Shown piece by piece: positions 20,332 to 29,292 of a stretch of 43,307 nucleotides of DNA. The DNA comes from a virus. The stretch is taken from the IMG/VR virus record IMGVR_UViG_3300046535_001348, positions 1 through 43,307 of that record; one strand, given 5' to 3'. The notes under the pieces were generated by a model that was not told the origin of the DNA, made no database searches, and saw only the letters and a list, made by a program, of their open reading frames with translations. Numbering within the stretch: the first letter of the stretch is position 1; each line of letters starts with the position of its first letter. A program made the position numbers and the translations under genes.

Positions 20332-20739
20332 TTAGAAAAAGAACCAGCCGCCGCTGTCCATGATGACGTTGTAAGAGGCGCCGGCCGGGGTCACCGGGAG
20401 GCCGGTCACGTCGGCATCCTGAAAGGCGATCAGCCGCGAGCTGCCAGGCGAGCCGGTGTCGATAAACCACAACAGCGCCTCGGCGCTGACCGAGGTCACA
20501 CTCTCGAAGCGGGCATTCGCGCTCTGAAACGAGGCGTCATCGCCGACCGACTTGCCCGACAGCGCCCCCGAGATCGACAGCCTAGCGCCACTCGGCACGT
20601 CGGATAGGAATTCGTGCGAGACATCGAACGTGTAGGCGCCGGTGTCGATCAGCGCGATCTTGACCCCGCCGGTCAACACGTTGGCCGCCAGGCCCGTCAC
20701 GGCCGCCTTGCGAAATTTCGGGTAAACCCGCTTGGTCAT
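20332..20739 (-). CDS. Conserved phage virion-associated protein (135 aa)
   Basis: A 135-aa beta-rich protein. VKIALIDTGAYTFDVSHEFL then SDVPSGARLSISGALSGKSV and a central EALLWFIDTG are typical of a family of small phage proteins found in tail or head-decoration clusters. It probably forms part of the tail fibre region or virion surface. The C-terminus ends SGGWFFF. Confidence 0.72.
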   Translation of the reverse strand: MTKRVYPKFRKAAVTGLAANVLTGGVKIALIDTGAYTFDVSHEFLSDVPSGARLSISGALSGKSVGDDASFQSANARFESVTSVSAEALLWFIDTGSPGSSRLIAFQDADVTGLPVTPAGASYNVIMDSGGWFFF

Positions 20740-20750
20740 TTCACTTCCCC

Positions 20751-21512
20751 TCAGAGCATCGAGACGGCCGATTGCCGCACGCCGCCGCCGGCCGGCGTCG
20801 CGGCTCGGGCAAACAGATAGGAGCGGTCGGGCGGCTTAAATTCGCTGTAGTCGCTGCGGTACACGTCTTGAATTTCGCGGCGCAGCAACGGCCGGCGCCA
20901 TAGCCGGACCTCGGAAATCTGCCCCTGGAAAAAATCGGAGGCGGCGTTGATGCAGCCGATCTTTAAGGGGCCGATATCGTCGACCGTAAAATTCTGCGTC
21001 GAGGTCCCGTCGGGGAAGGTGTTGAGAAACACCGCGAGGGTCGTGCCGTCAAACGTGCCGGCGACAAAGGCCCAGCGGTTGAGGGTCAGCCCGGTGTTGG
21101 CGGTGAAGCCCTTGAACGTGCCGGCGCCGGTCGAATAGTAGAGCCGCAGCTTCCCCGAGGTCTGCTCGATGTCCATGTGCATCGAGCGTTGCGTCGCGGT
21201 GCCGCGGCACACGATCGTGCGATAGCCGGCAAACGAAGTCGGGTAAACCCAGGCGGCGATCGAAAATTTCGGCGCATAAATCCCATTGCTGTACATGCCG
21301 AGATTGAAGCTGGCGCCGTTGCAGCCCATCGACGAGCCGTTGCGCCCAGCTTCCCACGGCGCCGACGACGCCATAAAGCCGGGGTTGCGCGCCCGCACGT
21401 CGGCGACCCGCCGGCCCATTCCCTCGCTAAACAGCCAGGCCCCTTCGAGGCCGCGGTTGAGCGGATGCCCCGCGTTGAAATACGGGACCCGCGGTTTCTG
21501 CCCGGCGAACAT
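20751..21512 (-). CDS. LamG/concanavalin-like domain protein
   Basis: A 253-aa protein. From about residue 65 to 215 it shows a LamG-type jelly roll: FSIAAWVYPTSFAGYRTIVC, KLRLYYSTGAGTFKGFT, NRWAFVAGTFDGTTLAVFLN and FQGQISEVRLWRRPLLRREI. The start (FNAGHPLNRGLEGAWLFSEG) is the usual lead-in. Such domains bind glycans or proteins on phage tails, so it is a candidate adhesin or fibre-associated protein. Confidence 0.85.
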   Translation of the reverse strand: MFAGQKPRVPYFNAGHPLNRGLEGAWLFSEGMGRRVADVRARNPGFMASSAPWEAGRNGSSMGCNGASFNLGMYSNGIYAPKFSIAAWVYPTSFAGYRTIVCRGTATQRSMHMDIEQTSGKLRLYYSTGAGTFKGFTANTGLTLNRWAFVAGTFDGTTLAVFLNTFPDGTSTQNFTVDDIGPLKIGCINAASDFFQGQISEVRLWRRPLLRREIQDVYRSDYSEFKPPDRSYLFARAATPAGGGVRQSAVSML

Positions 21513-22040
21513 TTACGCCTGCGCCTTCCTGTAGACGCCGCGATATTTGACGTAATTCCCCGAGCCGGCGATCGTCATCCCGCTGTCGTTGATAAAGCCG
21601 AGCACGAGTTTCGCCGGGACCAGCCCGCCAAAGGCGGCCGCCACCGACAAAATCGGGCTGATGATCGCGACGTTTTGATTGATGTAATCGACCGCCCCGA
21701 TCTGCGGCAGGTTGACCGGCGAGGCGTCGACCGCCGGGAAGGTCAAGGTTCCCTCGCTGCCGTCGGGCGCGCCGCCCGACGCCGCGCCCGTCGTCGCGTA
21801 GTCGCTGCCGCTGTCGTCGAGGAGGCCCGAGGCGAAGAGGTAAAAGGTTTTGCCGTTGGCCGGCGCGGTGTTCACCGCGGCCAGCTTGAATTGAATGTGA
21901 ATGTCCATAAAGAGATCGCTGGTGTTGTCGATCGCCGCCGAGCGCCAGCCGGCGGTGACCGAGCGCGCCAGGCTGTTGAGGTTGGTGATCGTCATCGTTT
22001 GGACGGCGCCAAGCGCCTCGACGATAGGAATGTCGGTCAT
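21513..22040 (-). CDS. Tail-region structural protein (175 aa)
   Basis: A 175-aa beta-rich protein (MTITNLNSLARSVTAGWRSA, LFMDIHIQFKLAAVNTAP, KTFYLFASGLLDDSGSDY). It resembles phage proteins of unknown function next to tail fibre genes. It overlaps the upstream fibre-like gene by ATGA and ends where the LamG gene starts. Confidence 0.68.
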   Translation of the reverse strand: MTDIPIVEALGAVQTMTITNLNSLARSVTAGWRSAAIDNTSDLFMDIHIQFKLAAVNTAPANGKTFYLFASGLLDDSGSDYATTGAASGGAPDGSEGTLTFPAVDASPVNLPQIGAVDYINQNVAIISPILSVAAAFGGLVPAKLVLGFINDSGMTIAGSGNYVKYRGVYRKAQA

Positions 22041-23812
22041 GTCTGATAGCCCGCGATGGTTGCGTAAAAGCCGGCAAAGGTGCCGTCAGGCGAGGCCGGG
22101 GCGACAATCCGCATCCGGTCATTGGCGGCAAAGCTGATCGCGGCGCCGCCCGACGAGGCAAAGGTCGGGGTCACCGTGCCGACGGCAAAGGTGATCGTCC
22201 CGACCTGGCTAAAGGTGTTCGGCGTTGCCGCCGCCGCCTTCTCGACGCTAAAGACCGTGCTCGCCGCGGCGACGGCCGACCCGCCGGCCCGGCTCGATCG
22301 GCCGAGATAAGCCCCGAAATTCGCCGGGATCGTCGCCGCACAGGCGAAATCATGGTGCCCGACGACCTGGCTCGCGGTGTAGGCGGTTGTCTGCGGCGCC
22401 GAAAAGGCGAGCCCGTAATGCGGCCGCTTGTTGGTCCATTTGCTTGAGCTGTTGATATAGACCAGCACGTCGTTATCGGCCGGCGACGTCACCGCCGCGT
22501 CGGTCGCCGCCGCGATCGAGCTGGTGATCGCCGCGTCGCCGGCATCGGCATAGGCCTCGGCCGCGCTCTCGGCCGCCGACGCCGCCGCGTCGGCGTAGCT
22601 CTCGGTCGCCGTGCCGCTCGGCAGATCGGCCGCGACGAGGGCGCGGAACGTCGGCGGCGCGTCACCCCCGGTCGCCGGCCCGGCATAAACCGAATTGGCC
22701 GCCTGGTCGCCAAAGGCCGTGCCGAGCGGGACCCAGCGCGGGTCAACATTGGGCGGCGGGTTTTCGCTGGTCAGCGCATCGACCCAGGACAAGATCGCCG
22801 CCGCGCTCGACCCGACGAGCGACACCCCGACCTGTTGCGCCGTCACGCTGCGGCCGCTCGCCCCCATCTGCGCCGGGACATAGTCGCAGCTCTCGATGAT
22901 CGTGAAGCTCGTCGGGTGCGCCGCCGGGTTAAAGCTGATGTTGTCCGAAACATCGAGGTAAATGAGAAACAGGTTGGACCCGTCGGTCGTGCAATCGATC
23001 GTGTTGCCCGACACCGCCAGCGGCAGATGATCCGAATTGGTATCCCAGGCATAAACCGCGTTGACCGGGTTCGCGCCAAAGGCGACGACCGAGAAGTCGG
23101 CCGAGCCGCTCGGCGTGATCGTGATCGTCTTGGCGGCCAGCGGCGCCGCCGCCCGAGCGATAAATTCTTGAATGGTAAAGCCGCCGACGGTGTAGCGGAT
23201 CGGCGACCCGTTACCGTCGGCGCGCTCGGTAAAGGCGAGCCCCGAGGCCGTCGGCGCCGCCGTCTTACCGCCATTGATCGCGATCAACACGACGATCGCG
23301 TCGTCGGCGAGGCTCGTCGTCAGGTTGAGCGTGACCGGCGACCCGGTCGTCGTGCCGTTGTGTTTGGCGTGGCCGTCAATCGCCGGCGCCCCGGCCGGCG
23401 CCGCCGGGATCGGCTCGACCGCGACATAGCGCTGCTCGCCAAAGACTACCGTTGTGTTTTGCGCGATGGCGCCGATCGGGTCCCAATCGCCGGCATCGGT
23501 GAAATAGCTCTGCCCCGGCAGGCACACATAGACCTGGCTCTCGCCGACCAGGTCGATCGCCGCGTTGCCGTTGGTCGACCTGGTCGGGTTGCGGGTCAGC
23601 GTATTGGGCGAGCCGGTGTTAAAAATCGCCGGTTCGCCGATTTCAACGTCGACCCCGTTGCCGCTGATGATGCAATAGCGGGTCGTGTCGCCGTCGCTGA
23701 GCCCGTCGGCAAAGGTGAACTCAGAGGGGAAGATGACCCCGGCGAGATCGAGCGTGCCGGTCCCTGTCGTCAGGGTGCGCTCGCGCGTCCGCTCGGGCAG
23801 GCGATAAGTCAA
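22037..23812 (-). CDS. Tail fibre-like protein (591 aa)
   Basis: A 591-aa protein. The N-terminal region (RERTLTTGTGTLDLAGVIFP) and the strand-rich middle suggest a virion attachment domain followed by beta structure. Around 405-440 lies an alanine-rich helical stretch (ATESYADAAASAAESAAEAY), a common trimeric coiled-coil linker in fibres. The C-terminal 130 residues are beta-rich (TFSQVGTITFAVGTVTPTF), probably the tip. It is a likely host-recognition fibre. Confidence 0.75.
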   Translation of the reverse strand: MTYRLPERTRERTLTTGTGTLDLAGVIFPSEFTFADGLSDGDTTRYCIISGNGVDVEIGEPAIFNTGSPNTLTRNPTRSTNGNAAIDLVGESQVYVCLPGQSYFTDAGDWDPIGAIAQNTTVVFGEQRYVAVEPIPAAPAGAPAIDGHAKHNGTTTGSPVTLNLTTSLADDAIVVLIAINGGKTAAPTASGLAFTERADGNGSPIRYTVGGFTIQEFIARAAAPLAAKTITITPSGSADFSVVAFGANPVNAVYAWDTNSDHLPLAVSGNTIDCTTDGSNLFLIYLDVSDNISFNPAAHPTSFTIIESCDYVPAQMGASGRSVTAQQVGVSLVGSSAAAILSWVDALTSENPPPNVDPRWVPLGTAFGDQAANSVYAGPATGGDAPPTFRALVAADLPSGTATESYADAAASAAESAAEAYADAGDAAITSSIAAATDAAVTSPADNDVLVYINSSSKWTNKRPHYGLAFSAPQTTAYTASQVVGHHDFACAATIPANFGAYLGRSSRAGGSAVAAASTVFSVEKAAAATPNTFSQVGTITFAVGTVTPTFASSGGAAISFAANDRMRIVAPASPDGTFAGFYATIAGYQT

Positions 23813-23827
23813 ATCAGCTCCCCCTTT

Positions 23828-24310
23828 TTAGACCGGGCTGCCGCCGATCGGCCCGAAATCGATCGGGCCATAGCTGTCGTCGCCGGCGACCGGCGAGACG
23901 ACGTTGGCCCCGAAAACATCATCCTCGGCAAAGACCGAGGGGCGGATCGTGCCGTCGGCCGGCGCCTCGGCGACCTCGTTGTCGGCGCCGAAAACATCAT
24001 CCTCGGAAAAGGTCGAGGGCCGGATCGTGCCGTCGGGCGGCGCCTCGACGACGGCGTTGTCGGCACCAAAAACATCGGCCTCGGAAAAATTCGCCGGCAA
24101 CAGATCGACATCGGCCGGCGCCGTGGTAAACCGCACCTCGTTGTTGCCAAAGCGCTCGGCCTCGGCAAACCCAGCCGGGCGGATATCGCCGTCGGCGACG
24201 ACCCGGTTGCCGAGCGGCCAGGCCGGCAGATCGGCAAAGACCCGCGGGCGCAGCTCGTCGGCCCCCGAGGTCCGCGGGACCTCGGGGACGATAAAGACCG
24301 CAACGGTCAT
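23828..24310 (-). CDS. Tandem-repeat tail protein (160 aa)
   Basis: A 160-aa acidic protein built largely of tandem units of about 26 residues, for example FSEADVFGADNAVVEAPPDG followed by TIRPST, and FSEDDVFGADNEVAEAPADG followed by TIRPSV; a third, more diverged copy precedes them and a partial one follows. The DNA repeats with a 78-base period around 23911-24090. The repeated FGxDN-V and TIRPS elements suggest a beta-solenoid or elongated repeat structure in the tail tip region. Confidence 0.72.
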   Translation of the reverse strand: MTVAVFIVPEVPRTSGADELRPRVFADLPAWPLGNRVVADGDIRPAGFAEAERFGNNEVRFTTAPADVDLLPANFSEADVFGADNAVVEAPPDGTIRPSTFSEDDVFGADNEVAEAPADGTIRPSVFAEDDVFGANVVSPVAGDDSYGPIDFGPIGGSPV

Positions 24311-25068
24311 GCAACGATGCGCTGCGCCGCGAGCGCGACCGTCATCCCGGCCGCGGTCGCGTCGGTCGTCGCCGGCAGGCCGATGACCAGGTGATCGCCG
24401 ACGGCGAAGGCCTCGGCGGCCGCCAGGTCGACAACCCCGTCGTTTTCCCCGACCTCAAAGGTCACCGTGCCGATCTGCGTTGCGTTGTGCAGGATCGGCA
24501 AGACCTGAGCCTCGCTGACCGCCGGCACGACGAGATAGGCCAGATGCCCGACATCGGCCGAGGCCGGCAGCGTAAAGGCCCGCAGCGCCAGGAAATTGAC
24601 CGGCGCGATCTCGGCGTCGGCGAGGACCCCCTGATACTGAAACTCAAGGTCATAGACGATCGAACTGCCGCCATCCGGCGCAAAGCCGAACAGCTTGCGA
24701 TAGACCGGCGACGCATCGACGGCGAGCGCGGGATCAAACGCCACCCCGCTCGCATGCGCCAGCAAGGTCGTGAAGAGCCCGACCCCGTCGACGACAAAGC
24801 TGTCGAGCTCTTGATAGAGCGTCGCCGGCGTCCAGGCGCCGCGGAAATGAAACGCGACGACCGGCAGATTGACCGGCCCCAAGGTCGCGCCGTTTTCGAG
24901 GTTGAATGAAAAGCTGAGCCCGGTTTGCGTCACCGAGGCGATCTCGTTGGGCGCCGGCCGATCGCCGGCGAGTGCATCGAGCGCATCCGAGAGCGCGCGG
25001 AAATTGCCGTCGACCTGATCGGCCGTCAGGTCGACCGTCAGGTCGGCGCGATAGGTGATATCGACCAT
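24307..25068 (-). CDS. Tail tip or fibre-associated protein (253 aa)
   Basis: A 253-aa protein. Residues 73-105 (AFHFRGAWTPATLYQELDSF then VVDGVGLFTTLLAH) look like the small carbohydrate-binding-like module found in many phage tail fibres. The start MVDITYRADLTVDLTADQVD is also typical of fibre N-termini. It overlaps neighbours by one and four bases. Confidence 0.72.
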   Translation of the reverse strand: MVDITYRADLTVDLTADQVDGNFRALSDALDALAGDRPAPNEIASVTQTGLSFSFNLENGATLGPVNLPVVAFHFRGAWTPATLYQELDSFVVDGVGLFTTLLAHASGVAFDPALAVDASPVYRKLFGFAPDGGSSIVYDLEFQYQGVLADAEIAPVNFLALRAFTLPASADVGHLAYLVVPAVSEAQVLPILHNATQIGTVTFEVGENDGVVDLAAAEAFAVGDHLVIGLPATTDATAAGMTVALAAQRIVA

Positions 25069-26165
25069 TAGACGACAAACCCCTGCCGGTTGACCTTGAA
25101 GAGCTCTCCCGCCTGCTGATACGGGAAGGTTTTGCGCTGGTTGTAGGTCGCCGCCCGATCGCTCGCGATGTTGAGCGCCTCGACCGTGAACTTTGTCCCG
25201 CCGCCGAAAAGCTGAAAGACAAAGACCATTTCAAAGCTCGGCAGCATCGGGTCATCGCCGCCCAAATTGCTGACCGCCACCGGGTTCGCCGCCCCGGCCT
25301 CGACGCCTTTGTCGATCACCTCGAAGTCGAGGAAATAGATCAGCCTGACGGCCTTGCGCCCCGGGCTGCCGGCGCTCTCCTCCTCGCCGACCCCAAACGC
25401 CGCCACCCGCACCGGCTCGAAGATATTGAAGCCATAGGGCGCATAGCCGACGCTGCCGTCGGCGCGCAGATCGCGGTCGGCGAGGATCGTGTTGTATTGC
25501 TGCACCCCGAATATGTTGAAGCGCGGCGGCACATACGGGACGAGCGCAAAATGCGACAGATCGATCTGGCCGTAATTGAGCGCGGCCCACGTCTCGCCGG
25601 GGCCGAAATAGATTTGCGCGTCGCCCGTCGGCAAGGTGTCGGGGCCGAGCGAGCGCAGATCGGCAACCTCGATCCAGCGATGCCCCGGCTTTTCGAGGAA
25701 TTTAGCTTTCTGATCGTTGTAGAAATCCCGGTAGGCCTGCCAGGTGCCATTCGGAAAGCCGTTTGGCTGCAACCCCGTATCCGGCGGAAACGGTGACGGG
25801 CTAACATGAAACCCGGGGTCATCACCAAACCCGCGCACGATCTTGCGCACCGCCCATTTCTTGTCGCCCTCACCGTAGAGCGTGCCGAGCACCATCTTGT
25901 CGGTGACGAGCTGGCTGACCGGCGCCTTGTGCCCCGAGCCGGTCTCGTCGTCGAATTTGGCGAAATCCTTTCTGGCAATCACGTCGCCGGCGGCGTGGTG
26001 CTGCATCTGCGAGGCCGTAGGCTCAAACCGGGGCGATATTCCCTCGGGCAGATCGATGCTCAAGACGCCGATGCCGCGGCCGAATTGCACCTCGACGATC
26101 CGCTGAAACGGGTCGAGCCGCAGCGGGTGCGCCAGGGTGCCCTCGACCGGCAGGCCGTCACTCAA
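25068..26165 (-). CDS. Tail structural protein of unknown type (365 aa)
   Basis: A 365-aa protein with many aromatic residues (HFALVPYVPPRFNIFGVQQY, SVGYAPYGFNIFEPVRVAAF). No named domain is recognised. It lies between the hub-like gene block and the fibre genes and is coupled to both neighbours by short overlaps, so it is most likely a baseplate or distal tail component. Confidence 0.65.
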   Translation of the reverse strand: MSDGLPVEGTLAHPLRLDPFQRIVEVQFGRGIGVLSIDLPEGISPRFEPTASQMQHHAAGDVIARKDFAKFDDETGSGHKAPVSQLVTDKMVLGTLYGEGDKKWAVRKIVRGFGDDPGFHVSPSPFPPDTGLQPNGFPNGTWQAYRDFYNDQKAKFLEKPGHRWIEVADLRSLGPDTLPTGDAQIYFGPGETWAALNYGQIDLSHFALVPYVPPRFNIFGVQQYNTILADRDLRADGSVGYAPYGFNIFEPVRVAAFGVGEEESAGSPGRKAVRLIYFLDFEVIDKGVEAGAANPVAVSNLGGDDPMLPSFEMVFVFQLFGGGTKFTVEALNIASDRAATYNQRKTFPYQQAGELFKVNRQGFVV

Positions 26166-26710
26166 AGCGGGACCTCATTAGGCCCCGGTGGCGGCGTCAC
26201 GAATTCAAACCGCCGATCGCCGGTTTGCAGATAGATGTCGCCGGCCGGCCCGGCCAAATCCTGGCCGCGGACAAAGGCGAACTCGCCCGACCTGGTGACC
26301 GGAATATCGCCGCCGCCCCCGCCGTCGCCCGAAGGCGGCGCAACCGGGGTCGTCGTCGAGCCGGCGCCGGTGCCCTTGACCCGGACCTCGGGCTCTTTCC
26401 CGGCGTTGGCAAAGCTGACCGACTTCACCCGCTCGATCACGACGTAATTATCGGGGTTGCCTTCTTGCTGCACCTTGACCCGCTCGGTCTCGCGGGTTTT
26501 TTCCTTGAGGTGCTGATCCTCTTTTTTGGTGTTGAAGTTGATGCCCTGCGCCGGCTGGTCTGCCGCCGTCTCGATGGCGCTCGGCAGCGCGCCGGATTTG
26601 CCCCATTCGAGGTGCGCGGTTTCGAGCGGCGCCTTGGTGTTGCTGGTGACGATCCGGCGGCTGCTGATGACCGCCGGCGACTGAAACGGGCGGACGAGCT
26701 CCTCAAGCAT
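26162..26710 (-). CDS. Tail-region protein with Gly-rich linker (182 aa)
   Basis: A 182-aa protein. A charged central region (KKEDQHLKEKTRETERVKVQ) is followed by a Gly/Pro-rich linker (PSGDGGGGGDIP) and a short C-terminal strand region (GDIYLQTGDRRFEFVTPP). No family is recognised. It follows the large hub-like gene and overlaps the next start by ATGA. Confidence 0.62.
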   Translation of the reverse strand: MLEELVRPFQSPAVISSRRIVTSNTKAPLETAHLEWGKSGALPSAIETAADQPAQGINFNTKKEDQHLKEKTRETERVKVQQEGNPDNYVVIERVKSVSFANAGKEPEVRVKGTGAGSTTTPVAPPSGDGGGGGDIPVTRSGEFAFVRGQDLAGPAGDIYLQTGDRRFEFVTPPPGPNEVPL

Positions 26711-28854
26711 CAGGCGGCCTCAAGATCGATGGTTTTCGGGATGACCAGGTCGAGCACCGAAACGGCATAGACGGTCTGAAAATCGCCGCCGGTCACCGGC
26801 ACCAGGTCGAGCGCGACCGCTGTCGGTGTGTTCCGCAGCGTCCCGATCGGGTCGGGCACGATGCCGAGATCGCCGCCAAGCGGGGTCGAAATCCGCAACT
26901 GCACCCCGGTGCGGAACGGGCCGTTATTGGCCGCCCGGCTCAACGTGCCGCCGGCGGCGCCGTCAAAGGTCAGCGTCGTGTCGATCGGATGGCCGAGCAA
27001 CTGGACATAGCCGGTGCCGTAGCCGCGCGAGATGCCCGGGCCGTCGATCCGGTAGGCCCGGCCGGCGACAAGGTCCGTCACGTCGCCCAAATTGCTGACC
27101 GTCAGCCCATCCGGCGAATAGTCGCCGGTCGTCAGGATATCGACCTCGGGGAGGACCCCGGGGTTGCGCAGATTGGCGTCGATCGCGCCCCGCTGCGCGT
27201 TGGGGCCGCCCGAGACGGTGAGATTGAGCAGCATCGTCGCCGGGCTGATCTTGAAAAAATCGACCCCGTCATCGTCGACGACATAGCTCCCGGCGAGGCT
27301 CTGATAGTGCAGCGCGCCGGCGACGACCGCGACCTCGCCGCCGGCCCGCGCCGTGTACCCGGAAGAATACCCGGTCGCGTAAACATCAGCGCCGGCGGCC
27401 GCCTCGGCGAGCGCCTCGCCATAGCCGATCGAGCAGCCGATCGTCACCTCGACGAGGTTGTCGCCGCGGTCGCTGGCCGTCATCCGGTAATCGATGACCT
27501 TGCCCCGGGCCTCGCCGCTCGGCCCGATCCGCCGGTCATGGACGAGGATATTCTTGCGGCCGCTAATCAGCACCGCCAAGGTTTCCCAGGTCGATTGCAG
27601 CTTGATCGTCACGGCGCGCGCCCGGGCGAGCAGCCTGGCGCGCGCCAACAACATCAGAAATTGCAGGCTGAGCTCGCCGCGGTCGGTCGGGAAGTAGGCG
27701 TTGCGCCTGGCGTCGCGGATCGGCAGCGCGCCGCCCGCGTCGATCGGCTGGTCGACGACGGTCGAGCTGACCTCGATCGCGTCGGTATCGGCCCCCTCGG
27801 GCTCGCTTGAGATCGCTTGCGTGTTGGCGGTGACGCTAAAGGTCAGGATTTCGCTGCGCTTACGGCTCGCCGCGTAGGCAACCCGGAAATCAACCAGCAA
27901 TGGCTGACAGACAAAGGTCACGTCATAGTTTTTCCAGTTGATGAAAAAGGTCCGCGCGATCTCGCCGGGCAGCGGGTTGCCGCTCGCGTCGCGCTGCGCA
28001 AACCCCTCGACCGAGGTGTTGTCGGTCTTGTCGATATAGCGCACCGCAAATTCGGTCGAGGCGGCATAGGAAGCAACGGCGGCGCTCGCCCCCGGCGCCA
28101 TTGACCAGCCGCCCGAGAGGCTCGCATTAGGCTGCGGCCAATCGCTGAGCAGCCCGTCGCCGGTAAAGCTCGACACCATCGGATAGGGATAGGTCGAGCC
28201 GGCAGCCTGAAACGCCGCGACAAGCGCCGCCGTCAGGTCGAGCTCGCCGGCGGCCGCCTGCGTAAAGCTGATCGTCGCGGTAACGTCGACCCGGCGCAGC
28301 GGCGCCGACCCCGGCGAAGCGTCAAACCCATCATAAAAATGCTCGGCCTCGGTGATCTCGATCGTGCCGTCCTCGCCGTCGAGAATGTCGGAGATCGAGA
28401 GCTCTAAGGTCGTGCGATCGATATGCCAAAGCGCCGAGCGCGTCTCGAGTACGGTGTCGGGGTCGTCGACCGATTGCGCGAGAAATACCGGGTCCCAATA
28501 GGGCAGCACCCGCAGCGTCGCCGCCAGGGCGGCCTTGGCCGCGAGGTAATCCGACGACCTGGCGCGAAAGACCAGGCGCCAGGTCTCGCCGGCGATGTTT
28601 TGCGGGGCGCCGATGATCCGGCCATGAAAGAGCGGCTGCACCAGGGCGCCGTCAAACCAGGCGAACCAGCACCATTGCTGCCGACCGGGCGCGAGCAGCC
28701 CCATCCCCGGGCGCGCCACGTCGATCGTCAGTTGCGCAAAGGCGCCTTCCGACTGCGCGAGATCAAGCTCAAAGATCGCCTCGTCAAAGCGCAGGAGGTC
28801 GTCGCCCCACGGCGTCGCCTCGTCGCAATACGCGAAATAGAACGGCCCGGCCAT
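26710..28854 (-). CDS. Putative tail hub / baseplate protein (714 aa)
   Basis: A 714-aa protein. The first 110 residues (FELDLAQSEGAFAQLTIDVA, GRQQWCWFAWFDGALVQPLF then HGRI) resemble the domain by which tail-hub proteins of the gp27/VgrG type start. The remainder is beta-rich with no clear domain. Position (downstream of tape measure and a 143-aa gene, upstream of fibre genes) fits the central tail-tip protein to which fibres attach. Confidence 0.7.
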   Translation of the reverse strand: MAGPFYFAYCDEATPWGDDLLRFDEAIFELDLAQSEGAFAQLTIDVARPGMGLLAPGRQQWCWFAWFDGALVQPLFHGRIIGAPQNIAGETWRLVFRARSSDYLAAKAALAATLRVLPYWDPVFLAQSVDDPDTVLETRSALWHIDRTTLELSISDILDGEDGTIEITEAEHFYDGFDASPGSAPLRRVDVTATISFTQAAAGELDLTAALVAAFQAAGSTYPYPMVSSFTGDGLLSDWPQPNASLSGGWSMAPGASAAVASYAASTEFAVRYIDKTDNTSVEGFAQRDASGNPLPGEIARTFFINWKNYDVTFVCQPLLVDFRVAYAASRKRSEILTFSVTANTQAISSEPEGADTDAIEVSSTVVDQPIDAGGALPIRDARRNAYFPTDRGELSLQFLMLLARARLLARARAVTIKLQSTWETLAVLISGRKNILVHDRRIGPSGEARGKVIDYRMTASDRGDNLVEVTIGCSIGYGEALAEAAAGADVYATGYSSGYTARAGGEVAVVAGALHYQSLAGSYVVDDDGVDFFKISPATMLLNLTVSGGPNAQRGAIDANLRNPGVLPEVDILTTGDYSPDGLTVSNLGDVTDLVAGRAYRIDGPGISRGYGTGYVQLLGHPIDTTLTFDGAAGGTLSRAANNGPFRTGVQLRISTPLGGDLGIVPDPIGTLRNTPTAVALDLVPVTGGDFQTVYAVSVLDLVIPKTIDLEAA

Positions 28855-28860
28855 CAGGGC

Positions 28861-29292
28861 TTAGACCTCTTCGAGGTCGAGCTGCCACGGGGTCGTTGCA
28901 TCCCATTCGGCGACCGAGCCCGAATAGTCGCGGACGATCATCTGCATGCGCGGCCGGTAGAACGTAAAATCGCCCTCCTCGCGCGAGCTGCCCTCAACGA
29001 CCTCATGCGCCGGCGCGCCGGTCGCCGTCGCATAGGAGAATTCGACGACCCAATCGACGGCCAGCTCAAGCCCGAGCGCGACGCCGGCGAACGCCGGCGG
29101 GTTGACATCGGTGCAGGTGATCGAGCAGCGGAACTTTTTGAATTGCGGCGGCGCCAGGTTAATCGGGTCGCCATTGACGGTGCGCCGGAAATTGCGCGCC
29201 GCGTCAATGAGGCCCCAGCTCTGCGTCAAGCCGCGCGCCGAATAGGGCGCGATCCCGACGCCGGCGAGGACGAGGACGGTATCGGCCGGCAT
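28861..29292 (-). CDS. Distal tail-like protein (143 aa)
   Basis: A 143-aa protein starting MPADTVLVLAGVGIAPYSAR, with FKKFRCSITCTDVNPPAFAG then LELAVDWVVEFSYATATG. The position between tape measure and hub is where siphophages encode a distal tail (Dit) or minor tail protein. The ATG overlaps the tape measure stop by one base. No firm family match. Confidence 0.65.
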   Translation of the reverse strand: MPADTVLVLAGVGIAPYSARGLTQSWGLIDAARNFRRTVNGDPINLAPPQFKKFRCSITCTDVNPPAFAGVALGLELAVDWVVEFSYATATGAPAHEVVEGSSREEGDFTFYRPRMQMIVRDYSGSVAEWDATTPWQLDLEEV

